The translations under genes were made by a program, and so were the position numbers. A DNA stretch of 64,000 bases from JAVVEG01 sp041751425 (GTDB lineage: Bacteria; Pseudomonadota; Gammaproteobacteria; Pseudomonadales; Pseudohongiellaceae): positions 4,608 through 68,607 of the forward strand of contig JBGSXL010000006.1 of assembly GCA_041751425.1 (NCBI GenBank), in the 5' to 3' direction. Under the pieces are notes generated by a model. It saw only the letters and a program-made list of their open reading frames with translations, did no database searches and was not told the origin of the DNA. Positions 1 to 8,588 of the stretch are shown one piece after another (within the stretch, counting starts at the first letter, position 1; each line of letters begins with the position of its first letter).

Positions 1-594
1 CTCTACGAATCCGGGTCCTTTTAAGAGTAACGCCAGCTTTTCAATCTCCTGGTCAGCCGCAAGCAGGTTACCTTCTACACGGTCAGCGAGCAGAGATACC
101 GCCTCGCGGTCAGCTTCGATGCCGTGTTGCAGCAGTCGATCGCCAATCCAGTGAGGAAGGCTTTTAGTATCAACCGGCCAAATCTGGATATGGGCTCCTT
201 GCTTTTCCAGAGCCTGAAACCACTTGGTTGCGGTGGTGGCCTTTTCAATTTTGGGACTTACGATCAACAGCACATTATCAGGATTCGGGGAGGTCAGATA
301 ATTCTTCAACGCGCTCTTGGCATTTTCATCAAGTTTGGCTGAGCGAAGGCGCAACTCAATAATCTTCTTTGCGGCAAAAAGTGATAGGTTGCTGTCGGAT
401 TGCTGCAGGTTATGCCAATCGAAATTGCTCTCTACGAAAAACTGCTCCCGTTCGGTAAAATCTAGCTTGCGGCAGTGGGTTCGGATCAGATCAGTGCTTT
501 CCTGAACTAGTAATGGTTCATCGCCGGAAACCCAGTACATTGGCAGCAAAGATTTCTGCAAATGGGTGGCGAGCTGTTCGGCACGTAGTTGCAT
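1..594 (-). CDS. holA: DNA polymerase III delta subunit, 3' end outside window
   Basis: This is the N-terminal ~198 residues of the clamp-loader delta subunit. The protein opens the beta sliding clamp as part of the DnaX complex during replication. It reads MQLRAEQLATHL, then an LPMYWVSGDEPLLVQE segment typical of the HolA N-terminal fold, then FFVESNFDWHNL. The ATG at 594-592 lies 6 bases beyond the lptE stop, the usual lptE-holA arrangement, so the two are probably co-transcribed with leuS. The reading frame stays open to the window edge, so the C-terminal part is missing only because the window ends. Confidence 0.9.
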   Translation of the reverse strand, partial: MQLRAEQLATHLQKSLLPMYWVSGDEPLLVQESTDLIRTHCRKLDFTEREQFFVESNFDWHNLQQSDSNLSLFAAKKIIELRLRSAKLDENAKSALKNYLTSPNPDNVLLIVSPKIEKATTATKWFQALEKQGAHIQIWPVDTKSLPHWIGDRLLQHGIEADREAVSLLADRVEGNLLAADQEIEKLALLLKGPGFVE

Positions 595-600
595 GATTTT

Positions 601-1104
601 TCAACCGTCGTTGGCAACGGATTGCAGGCGTCTGATCAGTTGGTCAACAAGCTCCTGGCGCATCTCTGCGCGCAGCAGTTCCATCTCGCTGCTACTACCC
701 GCAATATTGGCAATATCTTCAAAATAGGTTTTCTGCACGTTGATGATTTCCGGCCCCAGCAACAATTCGCCTGCACGATTGTGCAGCTCGACGTTCACGG
801 CTGAGCTCAATTCGTACTGTGCGGCGCTGGCTCGGCCGGTAACTGAAATCTGCCGGACGCTGTGTTCTTCCTGTCCTACCGTCAATGTGTAATCAGCATC
901 GTTGTCGCCAATATCCACATCAATACTGTTGAGAGTGCTTCTTAGTGCGCGTGCGAACGGGGAATTTTCCTGCTGCAGGTTCAAGGCAAGCTGGGTGACT
1001 GATAATTGTGATGTCTGACTGCCGCGCAACGTAAATCCGCAACCACTGAGCAGGATGATCAGACAGGCGATCACTAACAACCGAACAGACGTCATCAAAC
1101 GCAT
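601..1104 (-). CDS. lptE: LPS-assembly lipoprotein LptE
   Basis: LptE is the outer-membrane lipoprotein that plugs the LptD barrel during LPS export to the cell surface. The 167-residue product starts with a lipoprotein signal peptide whose lipobox reads LSGC with the modified Cys at residue 22, followed by GFTLRG, a hallmark of the family. Length is normal. It sits between leuS (25-base gap) and holA (6-base gap), the conserved order in gammaproteobacteria, which supports the call despite low sequence conservation in the family. Confidence 0.92.
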   Translation of the reverse strand: MRLMTSVRLLVIACLIILLSGCGFTLRGSQTSQLSVTQLALNLQQENSPFARALRSTLNSIDVDIGDNDADYTLTVGQEEHSVRQISVTGRASAAQYELSSAVNVELHNRAGELLLGPEIINVQKTYFEDIANIAGSSSEMELLRAEMRQELVDQLIRRLQSVANDG

Positions 1105-1129
1105 ATTTTTCTCAGCTTCTTAGGTCGAT

Positions 1130-3640
1130 TCAATCCGCAACAACGATATTTACCAGTTTGCCTGGAACAACAATGATCTTACGAATGTTTGCGCCATCAG
1201 TGTATTTCCGCACGTGCTCGTGGTCGAGCGCCAATTTCTCCAACGCGGATTTTTCGATGTTCTTCTCTACTTCAAAACGGGCTCTCAGCTTGCCGTTAAC
1301 CTGCACAACTATTTGTACGGAATCCTGTTGCAACGCGCTGCGGTCTACACTCGGCCATGCGCTGTCAATGACGGCTTCTGTGTGTCCCATCTGCAACCAC
1401 AGTACATGACTGAAGTGAGGAACGATAGGCGCCAGAACTTGCACAATAATGCTTAGCGCTTCATTGACAACGCTGTTGTCCAATATTCGAGTTTCGACAT
1501 CGTTGCAATCCGCGCTTTGCTCAAGGAATTTGTGCAAAGTATTGACCAGTTCCATCACGGCAGCAATTGCTGTATTGAAAGTCTGTCGTCTCGCGCAATC
1601 ATCCGTGACTTTCTCCAATGTACTGTGAGTTTTATAGCGCAACTGCTTTTGTTCTGCGTTCAGTTTATCAGCCTGCAAAGCAGTGGTATTGGTATGGTCA
1701 TGGCTGGCAATGGTGCGCCACAGTTTGCGCAGAAAACGGTACCCACCTTCCACACCGCTGTCCGACCATTCCAGGGTCTGGTCCGGAGGCGATGCAAACA
1801 TCATAAAAAGTCGCACGGTGTCGGCGCCATATTTCTCGATCAGTGGTAATGGATCGACCGTATTACCTTTAGATTTTGACATTTTGCTGCCGTCTTTCAA
1901 TACCATGCCCTGCGTGAGCAAGCGGGCAAACGGCTCATCACTGTTCAGTAATCCTTCATCGCGCAGCAATTTGTGGAAAAAGCGGGCATACAATAAGTGC
2001 AGAATGGCATGCTCAACTCCGCCAACATATTGATCCACAGGCAACCAATAATCAGCGCGCTTGTCCAGCATACCATCGCTTAAATCGCGACAGGCAAAAC
2101 GCGCATAGTACCAGGACGACTCCATAAAGGTGTCAAAGGTATCTGTTTCACGTTGTGCATCGCCGCCGCAGGCCGGACACTTCGCTTCGTAGAACGAAGG
2201 CATTTTTTTCAATGGTGAACCGGACTCATCAAACTCGACATCTTCAGGCAATAACACGGGCAGATCTTTTTCCGGCACAGCGACCGGACCACAATCCGGG
2301 CAATTGATGATGGGGATTGGTGCGCCCCAATAGCGTTGCCTGGAGACGCCCCAATCACGCAAGCGGAAGTTGACGACTTTCTCGCCTTTGTTGCGTTGCT
2401 TCAGCCAGGCTTCGATTCGATCAAACGCATCCTGAAAATGCAGACCATCAAATTCGCTGGAGTTGATCAAGATACCTTTGTCGGTGAAAGCCGCTGACTC
2501 AAGATCACACGCTGCAGTTGCAGCATCGGCAGGGCGAATCACTTGTTTGATGGGCAGGCCATATTTACGGGCGAACTCGTAGTCGCGTTGATCGTGTGCG
2601 GGTACTGCCATCACCGCGCCGGATCCGTAGCTCATCAGCACGAAATTTGCGATGTAGATAGGTAAAAGTTCGCCAGTGACAGGATGGATTGCCTGCAAAC
2701 CGGTTGGCTTGCCCAGCTTCTCCATTGTGGCCATTTCAGCTTCTGCCATTTTGATATTGGTTTGCTGACGAACGAATTCCGCGAGTTCGGGATTGTTCTC
2801 AGCGGCCAGTAAAGCCAATGGATGCTGCGGTGCTACAGCGACATAGGTGACTCCCATCAGGGTATCCGGGCGCGTTGTATAAACAGACATACTGCGATAT
2901 TGCTCGGCTGTCTGCGCGGCTACGTCAAAGCTCAGCTCAATACCTTCTGAACGGCCAATCCAATTGGATTGCATCACACGTACTTTCTCCGGCCACTCAT
3001 CCAGCTTGCTTAAATCGTCCAGCAATTCCTGAGCGTAGTCGGTAATTTTGATAAACCACTGTGGAATCTTGCGGCGCTCGACCAGTGCCCCTGAGCGCCA
3101 ACCCCGGCCATCAACCACCTGCTCATTAGCCAGCACTGTCTGATCCACCGGGTCCCAATTCACTTCCGCTTCTTTTTTGTATACCAGGCCTTTGGCAAAC
3201 AGGCGTGTGAAAAACCACTGCTCCCAGCGGTAATAGTCCGGGTGGCAGGTGGCGATCTCGCGATCCCAGTCATAGGCATAGCCAAGTTGCTGCAATTGCT
3301 TGCGCATATAATCGATATTGCTGTAAGTCCACTTCGCTGGTGCTACCTTGCGTTGCATTGCGGCATTTTCCGCGGGTAGCCCGAATGCATCCCACCCCAT
3401 GGGTTGCAGGACGTTCTTGCCCTGCATGCGCTGGAAACGGCTGATAACATCGCCGATAGCGTAATTGCGCACATGTCCCATATGCAGGTGACCACTGGGA
3501 TAAGGGAACATGGACAGGCAGTAGAATTTTTCCTTGCTGCTGTCTTCAACCACCTTGAAACTTTTGTGGGTCTGCCAATACTGTTGGGCGGCAGCTTCCA
3601 CTGCCTGTGGTGAATATTGATCGTCGTTTATTGTGTCCAT
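1130..3640 (-). CDS. leuS: Leucyl-tRNA synthetase
   Basis: This class I aminoacyl-tRNA synthetase charges tRNA-Leu in the cytoplasm. The 836-residue protein shows PYPSGHLHMGH (HIGH-type motif at residues 53-56), the inserted CP1 editing domain in the middle third (TTRPDTLMGVTYVAVAP and AVPAHDQRDYEFA), a zinc-ribbon-like CPxCG stretch, GSKMSKSKGN near residue 600, and an anticodon-binding plus C-terminal domain. Length fits bacterial LeuRS. It heads leuS-lptE-holA. The 143 bases upstream, before corC, probably hold its promoter. Confidence 0.98.
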   Translation of the reverse strand: MDTINDDQYSPQAVEAAAQQYWQTHKSFKVVEDSSKEKFYCLSMFPYPSGHLHMGHVRNYAIGDVISRFQRMQGKNVLQPMGWDAFGLPAENAAMQRKVAPAKWTYSNIDYMRKQLQQLGYAYDWDREIATCHPDYYRWEQWFFTRLFAKGLVYKKEAEVNWDPVDQTVLANEQVVDGRGWRSGALVERRKIPQWFIKITDYAQELLDDLSKLDEWPEKVRVMQSNWIGRSEGIELSFDVAAQTAEQYRSMSVYTTRPDTLMGVTYVAVAPQHPLALLAAENNPELAEFVRQQTNIKMAEAEMATMEKLGKPTGLQAIHPVTGELLPIYIANFVLMSYGSGAVMAVPAHDQRDYEFARKYGLPIKQVIRPADAATAACDLESAAFTDKGILINSSEFDGLHFQDAFDRIEAWLKQRNKGEKVVNFRLRDWGVSRQRYWGAPIPIINCPDCGPVAVPEKDLPVLLPEDVEFDESGSPLKKMPSFYEAKCPACGGDAQRETDTFDTFMESSWYYARFACRDLSDGMLDKRADYWLPVDQYVGGVEHAILHLLYARFFHKLLRDEGLLNSDEPFARLLTQGMVLKDGSKMSKSKGNTVDPLPLIEKYGADTVRLFMMFASPPDQTLEWSDSGVEGGYRFLRKLWRTIASHDHTNTTALQADKLNAEQKQLRYKTHSTLEKVTDDCARRQTFNTAIAAVMELVNTLHKFLEQSADCNDVETRILDNSVVNEALSIIVQVLAPIVPHFSHVLWLQMGHTEAVIDSAWPSVDRSALQQDSVQIVVQVNGKLRARFEVEKNIEKSALEKLALDHEHVRKYTDGANIRKIIVVPGKLVNIVVAD

Positions 3641-3742
3641 TACATTTATTATCTTTTAGTAGTGTTCGTTCAGCTCTATTTGTTCAGTTCAACTTATTCA
3701 ATTCGTGCGGGGAAATGGCAAAGCGCTAAAGCATACCGCAGT

Positions 3743-3777
3743 GACTGCCCGACATACAGTGGGCAGTTCACTTTTTT
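3743..3777 (+). terminator. Hairpin followed by T-run, facing right
   Basis: CTGCCC at 3745-3750 pairs with GGGCAG at 3761-3766, extended by flanking GTGA/TCAC with one bulge, and six T follow on the plus strand at 3772-3777. That is intrinsic-terminator form for rightward transcripts, yet both flanking genes (leuS, corC) run leftward. On the minus strand no T-run follows the stem. It may block antisense transcription or be fortuitous. Confidence 0.4.
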
Positions 3778-3783
3778 GCGGGC

Positions 3784-4665
3784 TTAATCCTGCTCGTCAG
3801 GCCTGAAATCAGAAGCAGTCGCAGGGGTTAGCATCTGAACTTTAAGCAGACGAATCTGGCGACTGTCAGCATTCAGAATAGTGAACAGGAACGCCCCGAT
3901 GGTCAGTGATTCGTCGCGCTCCGGAATATGGCGAAGGTGCTGCAGGACGAGACCACCCATTGTGTCCGCATCCTGATCACTGAATTCGCTGCCAAAGTAC
4001 TCATTAAACTCTTCCACAGGCGTGAGCGCTTTGACGATAAAATTACTGTCATCAAACTTTTTGATGTAACTGTCGTCATCCACATCGTATTCGTCTTCAA
4101 TTTCACCAACTATCTGTTCCAACACGTCTTCAATGGTGACTACGCCACAGGCGCTACCGTATTCGTCGATAACAATCGCCATGTGATGACGGGTCTCACG
4201 AAATTCTTTAAGCAGTACGTTAAGGCGTTTGCTCTCTGGAACAAAAGTCGCCGGCCGCACGATATCTTTGAACTTGAATTTTTCTGCGCTGCCATTCAGC
4301 GCCAAAGGCAGAAGATCCTTTGCCAGTAAAATACCGATAACCGTATCCGGGTTATCGCCAACAACCGGAAAGCGTGAATGTGAAGCTTCCACGACAATCT
4401 CCAGAATCTCTTCAAGCGAATGTTTAGCTGAAACTGTGACAACCTGTGAGCGTGGAATCATGATGTCGCGCACCTGCATGCTGGAAACCTGCAGCGCTCC
4501 CTCTATGATGCTTAGTGCATCAGCATCCAGCACTTGATCCTGTTCCGCGTTGCGCAGTAACTCCAACAGGCTTTTGGTATCTGTGGGTTCATCGGAAAAG
4601 ACTTGCGCTAATTTATCGATCCAGGACCTGGGTCTAGGATCGATACTCGTTGGCTCGTCGGTCAT
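3784..4665 (-). CDS. corC: CorC/HlyC-type CBS-domain protein
   Basis: The 293-residue cytoplasmic protein has two CBS domains (about residues 65-190, with MIPRSQVVTVS and HHMAIVIDEYGSACGVVTIEDVLEQIVGEIEDE) and a C-terminal transporter-associated CorC_HlyC domain (about 205-280). The family is linked to Mg2+/Co2+ efflux, although its exact role is debated. It follows ybeY by 19 bases in the conserved miaB-phoH-ybeY-corC order. In many relatives lnt (apolipoprotein N-acyltransferase) comes next; here leuS follows directly. Confidence 0.93.
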   Translation of the reverse strand: MTDEPTSIDPRPRSWIDKLAQVFSDEPTDTKSLLELLRNAEQDQVLDADALSIIEGALQVSSMQVRDIMIPRSQVVTVSAKHSLEEILEIVVEASHSRFPVVGDNPDTVIGILLAKDLLPLALNGSAEKFKFKDIVRPATFVPESKRLNVLLKEFRETRHHMAIVIDEYGSACGVVTIEDVLEQIVGEIEDEYDVDDDSYIKKFDDSNFIVKALTPVEEFNEYFGSEFSDQDADTMGGLVLQHLRHIPERDESLTIGAFLFTILNADSRQIRLLKVQMLTPATASDFRPDEQD

Positions 4666-4684
4666 TGCGGGAATTCTCTCTCTG

Positions 4685-5188
4685 TTAAGCTGATGCTGAT
4701 TTTAAGTAGGGGTCTGCGAAGCCTAACGACTCCATGATTTGTATTTCCAATGTTTCCATGACGTTGGCATCCGTATCATCGGCATGGTCAAAGCCCTGCA
4801 AATGCAGGAACCCATGAATAACCATGTGTGCCCAATGTGATTGTTCGCTTTTGTTTTGTTCACCTGCTTCGCGAATGACAACGGGCGCGCAGATGACTAA
4901 ATCTCCAAGTGGTTTTTCGTCCATTTCCGCCAATGCGAAAGCAGGCAGTTCGCTGCTGAAAGACAATACATTGGAGGCGTAGTTTTTGTTGCGATAGGTG
5001 CTGTTCAAACTGGCAGACTCGAGTTCGTCAACGAAACGAATACCCAGGCTAAGTGGTTTAGCGTCTGCTGCTGGTACCGAATTTTCAGCGATGGCTGCTT
5101 GCGCAGCATTCACCCAACTTGCACAGGATTTTTCATCAGGAATAGCGGCGGTGTTGCTGGCATTTTCCCAATCAATTGTCACGTTCAT
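4685..5188 (-). CDS. ybeY: Endoribonuclease / rRNA maturation factor YbeY
   Basis: YbeY is a zinc-dependent RNase for 16S rRNA 3'-end maturation and 70S quality control. The metal site HGFLHLQGFDH (H-x3-H-x5-H) is intact, and NVLSFSS and GDLVICAP are family signatures. The frame is open further upstream, but the ATG at 5188 (MNVTIDWENA) gives a normal 167-residue protein that overlaps the end of phoH by 17 bases, indicating translational coupling. A longer start would run deep into phoH and add a non-homologous N-terminus. Confidence 0.95.
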   Translation of the reverse strand: MNVTIDWENASNTAAIPDEKSCASWVNAAQAAIAENSVPAADAKPLSLGIRFVDELESASLNSTYRNKNYASNVLSFSSELPAFALAEMDEKPLGDLVICAPVVIREAGEQNKSEQSHWAHMVIHGFLHLQGFDHADDTDANVMETLEIQIMESLGFADPYLKSASA

Positions 5189-6209
5189 ACAGCTGACTGC
5201 CGTCCTGAGAATTGAGTGTCTTGATGTTTTTCTGATCGTAAAGGTCGTAGGCTTCCACAATGCGTTGTACCAATGAATGGCGCACAACATCTTTCGATTC
5301 AAACCAGGTGAAGCCAATGCCTTCTACATTTTCAAGCACCTTGATGACATGCACCAGACCCGAGCGGGTGCCCTTGGGCAGGTCTATCTGGGTTACGTCA
5401 CCGGTTATGACTGCAGTGGAGCCAAAACCGATACGGGTCAGGAACATTTTCATTTGCGAAGTAGTGGTGTTCTGACTTTCGTCCAGGATGATAAAAGAAC
5501 CATTCAAAGTACGGCCTCGCATGTAAGCGAGAGGGGCCACTTCGATAACATTTTTCTCGATAAGGCGGGCGACTTTTTCGAAGCCCAGCATTTCGTACAA
5601 CGCGTCATACAATGGGCGCAAGTACGGATCAATTTTTTGTGCCAGGTCACCAGGCAAAAACCCGAGCTTCTCGCCAGCTTCCACAGCCGGGCGCACCAGT
5701 AAAACGCGTTTCACCTTGTCCTGCAGCAGCGCTTCCACGGCGCACGCGACCGCCAGATAAGTTTTACCGGTGCCGGCTGGACCTATGCCGAAATTGATAT
5801 CGTGGCGGCGAATAGATTCTACGTACTGCAACTGATTGCTGCCCCGGGGTTTGATGGAGCTGTAAGGCGTTTTAATCAATAGCGATCTGAATTCCGGTTC
5901 ATTGGGGTCGTCCAGATTCGCAGAGGTTTGATTCGTGCCGTCTTCCTTGAGCGTCAGATGCACAATTGCCGGGCTCAAAGTATTACCATCAGCTGTCGAC
6001 TGATAAAGCGAATTGAGGACTTCACAGCCTTGATTAACGTTAGCTGGTTCGCCAGTCAATTTGAATACATTGCCGCGTTGCTGAATTTTGAGTGCCAGCG
6101 ATTTCTCAATCTGGTGGATGTGTTCGTTGAGATGACCGCACAAATTGGCGAGTCGGTGGGCATTTTCCGGCTCCAGAACGAGCCGTTGGGTGTGATTCTC
6201 AGTAGCCAT
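5172..6209 (-). CDS. ybeZ: PhoH-like ATPase (YbeZ)
   Basis: This P-loop ATPase has an N-terminal nucleic-acid-binding region and a PhoH ATPase domain with Walker A GPAGTGKT at residues 143-150 and Walker B-like FIILDESQNTT. It is thought to partner YbeY in RNA metabolism. The frame is open for 36 more codons upstream, but that stretch is encoded by a 15-bp tandem repeat (HHLRQ units) and looks non-coding. The ATG at 6209 (MATENHTQRL) gives 345 residues, as expected, with a GAGG about 14 bases upstream. miaB ends about 160 bases upstream of it. Confidence 0.93.
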   Translation of the reverse strand: MATENHTQRLVLEPENAHRLANLCGHLNEHIHQIEKSLALKIQQRGNVFKLTGEPANVNQGCEVLNSLYQSTADGNTLSPAIVHLTLKEDGTNQTSANLDDPNEPEFRSLLIKTPYSSIKPRGSNQLQYVESIRRHDINFGIGPAGTGKTYLAVACAVEALLQDKVKRVLLVRPAVEAGEKLGFLPGDLAQKIDPYLRPLYDALYEMLGFEKVARLIEKNVIEVAPLAYMRGRTLNGSFIILDESQNTTTSQMKMFLTRIGFGSTAVITGDVTQIDLPKGTRSGLVHVIKVLENVEGIGFTWFESKDVVRHSLVQRIVEAYDLYDQKNIKTLNSQDGSQLYERDN

Positions 6210-6254
6210 GCAGCTAGCTTGTAAACCTCGCGGTGGTTGGTTTGGCAATTGGTT

Positions 6255-6299
6255 TTGTCGCAACGGGGGTTGCCGCAAATGGTGTTGCCGCAAATGGTG
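6255..6299. repeat. 15-bp tandem repeat, three copies, ahead of ybeZ
   Basis: Two perfect copies of TTGCCGCAAATGGTG (6270-6284, 6285-6299) follow one degenerate copy (6255-6269). The array lies 46-90 bases upstream of the ybeZ start in its probable leader. The unit is a multiple of three and leaves the leader frame open. Confidence 0.85.
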
Positions 6300-6368
6300 T
6301 CGCCGATAGTATAGCAATGTATTTGCGCTTGTAAGCAGAAATTATCTGGTGCTTATAAGCGTTTGAAA

Positions 6369-7772
6369 TCAAAGCGTTCCTGCTAAAGAATTCGGGTAAG
6401 CTTCCAAAATTTTCACATCGACAAACTGCCCGATGAGCCGTTCATCGTCACACGCGAAATTGACTACGCGATTATTCTCCGTGCGGCCTTGCAGGTCGCC
6501 CCTACCACGCCGTGAGTGGTCGGTAACCAGAATGCGTTGCGTGCTGCCCACCATCTTCTCGCTGATAGCGGCGGCCTGTTGAATGATCTGCGCCTGCAGG
6601 ATTGTCAGCCTGTGCTTCTTTTCCTGCTCACTGGTATTGTCTGGCAGCTCAGCGGCAGGGGTGCCGGGGCGAGCGCTGTATATGAAACTAAACGAGGTGT
6701 CGAAGCCGATTTCAATAATCAGTTTCATGGTGTCTTCAAAGTCTTTCTGTGTCTCACCCGGGAAACCAACGATAAAATCCGAAGACAGACTGATATTGGG
6801 GCGAATCGCTCGTAGCTTGCGGATGATTGATTTGTACTCCAACGCGGTATGACCACGTTTCATGGCAGCCAGAATCCGATCCGAGCCGCTTTGCACAGGC
6901 AGATGCAAATGGTCCACCAGCTCCGGTACATGGTTGTAAACATCAATCAGACTGCGAGAAAACTCCATCGGGTGTGAAGTCGTGAAGCGGATGCGGTCGA
7001 TGCCATCGATGACTGCGATGTAATTGATCAGCGTGGCCAGATCCACCAACTCTCCTGTGTGGCTGGTGCCACGATAGGCATTGACGTTTTGACCAAGCAG
7101 ATTGATCTCGCGCACGCCCTTAGCTGCCAGATGCACGGCTTCAGCCAGTACGTCATCCAGTGGCCGGCTCACTTCTTCGCCACGGGTATAAGGAACTACA
7201 CAGAATGAGCAGTACTTGCTGCACCCTTCCATGATGGTAAGAAACGCCTGACAGCCCGAAACGCTGGGTTCAGGCAAACGGTCAAACTTCTCGATTTCTG
7301 GAAAGCTTATGTCCACCACCGGGCTTCTGCTACCCACAGCACTGCTGGCGGTATTCAGCATTTCCGGCAATTTGTGCAGAGTCTGCGGACCGAAAACAAC
7401 ATCGACATAAGGAGCTCGCTTACCAATGGCAGCGCCTTCCTGACTGGCAACACAACCGCCAACAGCAATCTGTACGGCAGGGTTGACCACTTTCAAAGCG
7501 CGCCAGCGACCAAGTTGATGAAACACCTTCTCCTGTGCTTTTTCGCGGATGGAGCAGGTGTTGAGCAATAGAAGATCAGCCTCCTCAGGCGTGTCCACGA
7601 GTACGGCGCCATGCGACTCATGCAGCATGTCCAGCATGCGTGATGAGTCGTATTCGTTCATCTGACAGCCATGTGTCTTGATGAATACTTTGCGGCCAAT
7701 GGGGGCAGATTCCCTTGCGGATGTCGGCTCAGATGGGCTGATTGGGGCGATGATATTGTCAGTCGTGTTCAT
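6369..7772 (-). CDS. miaB: tRNA-2-methylthio-N6-dimethylallyladenosine synthase MiaB
   Basis: This radical-SAM methylthiotransferase adds the 2-methylthio group to i6A37 of tRNAs reading U-starting codons. The 467-residue protein has an N-terminal MTTase domain with the auxiliary-cluster cysteines C36, C73 and C107, a radical-SAM core with C184-x3-C188-x2-C191 (EGCSKYCSFCVVPYTRG), and a C-terminal TRAM domain (LVTDHSRRGRGDLQGRTENNRVV). An N-terminal extension of about 25 residues precedes the conserved GRKVFIKTHGCQMN, so a shorter start is possible but no better internal ATG is obvious. It begins the leftward operon miaB-ybeZ-ybeY-corC. Confidence 0.97.
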   Translation of the reverse strand: MNTTDNIIAPISPSEPTSARESAPIGRKVFIKTHGCQMNEYDSSRMLDMLHESHGAVLVDTPEEADLLLLNTCSIREKAQEKVFHQLGRWRALKVVNPAVQIAVGGCVASQEGAAIGKRAPYVDVVFGPQTLHKLPEMLNTASSAVGSRSPVVDISFPEIEKFDRLPEPSVSGCQAFLTIMEGCSKYCSFCVVPYTRGEEVSRPLDDVLAEAVHLAAKGVREINLLGQNVNAYRGTSHTGELVDLATLINYIAVIDGIDRIRFTTSHPMEFSRSLIDVYNHVPELVDHLHLPVQSGSDRILAAMKRGHTALEYKSIIRKLRAIRPNISLSSDFIVGFPGETQKDFEDTMKLIIEIGFDTSFSFIYSARPGTPAAELPDNTSEQEKKHRLTILQAQIIQQAAAISEKMVGSTQRILVTDHSRRGRGDLQGRTENNRVVNFACDDERLIGQFVDVKILEAYPNSLAGTL

Positions 7773-7975
7773 AGGCTGTCGGGCACTGATTTTGGCTACT
7801 GGCTGCGAAAAGGTTGGCGATTATAACAGAATAATTTCGGGTAATCGCCTTTGGTTTACGATAGAATGGCCGCCTCGCCGCATACAATAGTTCCTTAGAA
7901 TTTAGCTCTCCAGCCTTGAAATGCTGTTATTCAGCCTGATATAGCAAGAGCGTTTACTCCGAAGAGATCCAAGCA

Positions 7976-8317
7976 ATGGCAATGCCCGCTGAAATTTACC
8001 GCATTACTTTCCTGAACAAAGGCAAGGTATACGAGGTGTATGCCAAGCAGGTGTACCAAAGCGAACTCTACGGTTTCATAGAAGTCGAAGATTATATCTT
8101 CGATGAGCGCAGTCAGGTTGTGGTTGATCCCAGTGAAGAAAAGCTCAAAGCTGAATTCAGCGGTGTTAAACGCAGCTTTATCCCCATCCAGGCCATCATT
8201 CGTATCGATGAAGTGGAGAAGGGCGGGGTAAGCAAAATCTCCAGTGGCGACAACATCACACCATTCCCGATATCGTTGATTGGTGGTCGCACAATTGAGC
8301 CTCAGCAGGCAGAGTAA
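7976..8317 (+). CDS. DUF1820 family protein
   Basis: This 113-residue soluble protein matches the DUF1820 family (IYRITFLNKGKVYEVYAKQV, then GFIEVEDYIFDERSQVVVDPSEEKL and RSFIPIQAIIRIDEVEK). Function is unknown. In Pseudomonas a member sits beside miaB exactly as here, diverging from it, which supports the identification. A second ATG two codons later (7982) is an equally possible start; GAAGAG lies about 10 bases upstream of the first. The 203-base gap to miaB should contain both promoters. Confidence 0.88.
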   Translation: MAMPAEIYRITFLNKGKVYEVYAKQVYQSELYGFIEVEDYIFDERSQVVVDPSEEKLKAEFSGVKRSFIPIQAIIRIDEVEKGGVSKISSGDNITPFPISLIGGRTIEPQQAE

Positions 8318-8403
8318 TTGAATCTCAGTTGCCGAGTGTTCGTTCTGTAAAAAAATTTCACTTTTCCTTCCGTTATGGCATAGACTCCGCTCGTGGTGTT
8401 GGC

Positions 8404-8427
8404 AGTTGGTAGGCCAACTCATTTTTT
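8404..8427 (+). terminator. Probable intrinsic terminator after DUF1820 gene
   Basis: AGTTGG (8404-8409) pairs with CCAACT (8414-8419) around a 4-base loop, followed by CA and six T (8422-8427). It lies about 90 bases beyond the DUF1820 stop and ahead of the TonB-receptor promoter region. The stem is only 6 bp. Confidence 0.5.
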
Positions 8428-8491
8428 CGGGCGATAGGGAGAGTTGCCAAAATAGCTCCGCACCGCCCGATAGACCAATCGCAAATGCCGT

Positions 8492-8568
8492 TCAAATACT
8501 AATGCACGATGCTGTCAAGTATTTGATTTTGCAGTTGAAAAAACTTAATAAAAACAACTAAAGTTGTT
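8492..8568 (+). promoter_or_regulatory. Two inverted repeats upstream of TonB-dependent receptor
   Basis: TCAAATACT (8492-8500) is repeated in inverse as AGTATTTGA (8518-8526). A second perfect palindrome, AACAACT-aa-AGTTGTT, spans 8553-8568, about 20 bases before the receptor start. They are candidate operators or leader hairpins controlling the receptor; I do not recognise the regulator and neither resembles a Fur box. Confidence 0.4.
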
Positions 8569-8588
8569 CAAGTGATTGGAGAGAACCT

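Noticed and set aside
6210..6317. Longer ybeZ start adding 36 residues with HHLRQ repeats
   Set aside because: The extension is repeat-derived, non-homologous to PhoH proteins and has a poor ribosome site; the ATG at 6209 matches the family.
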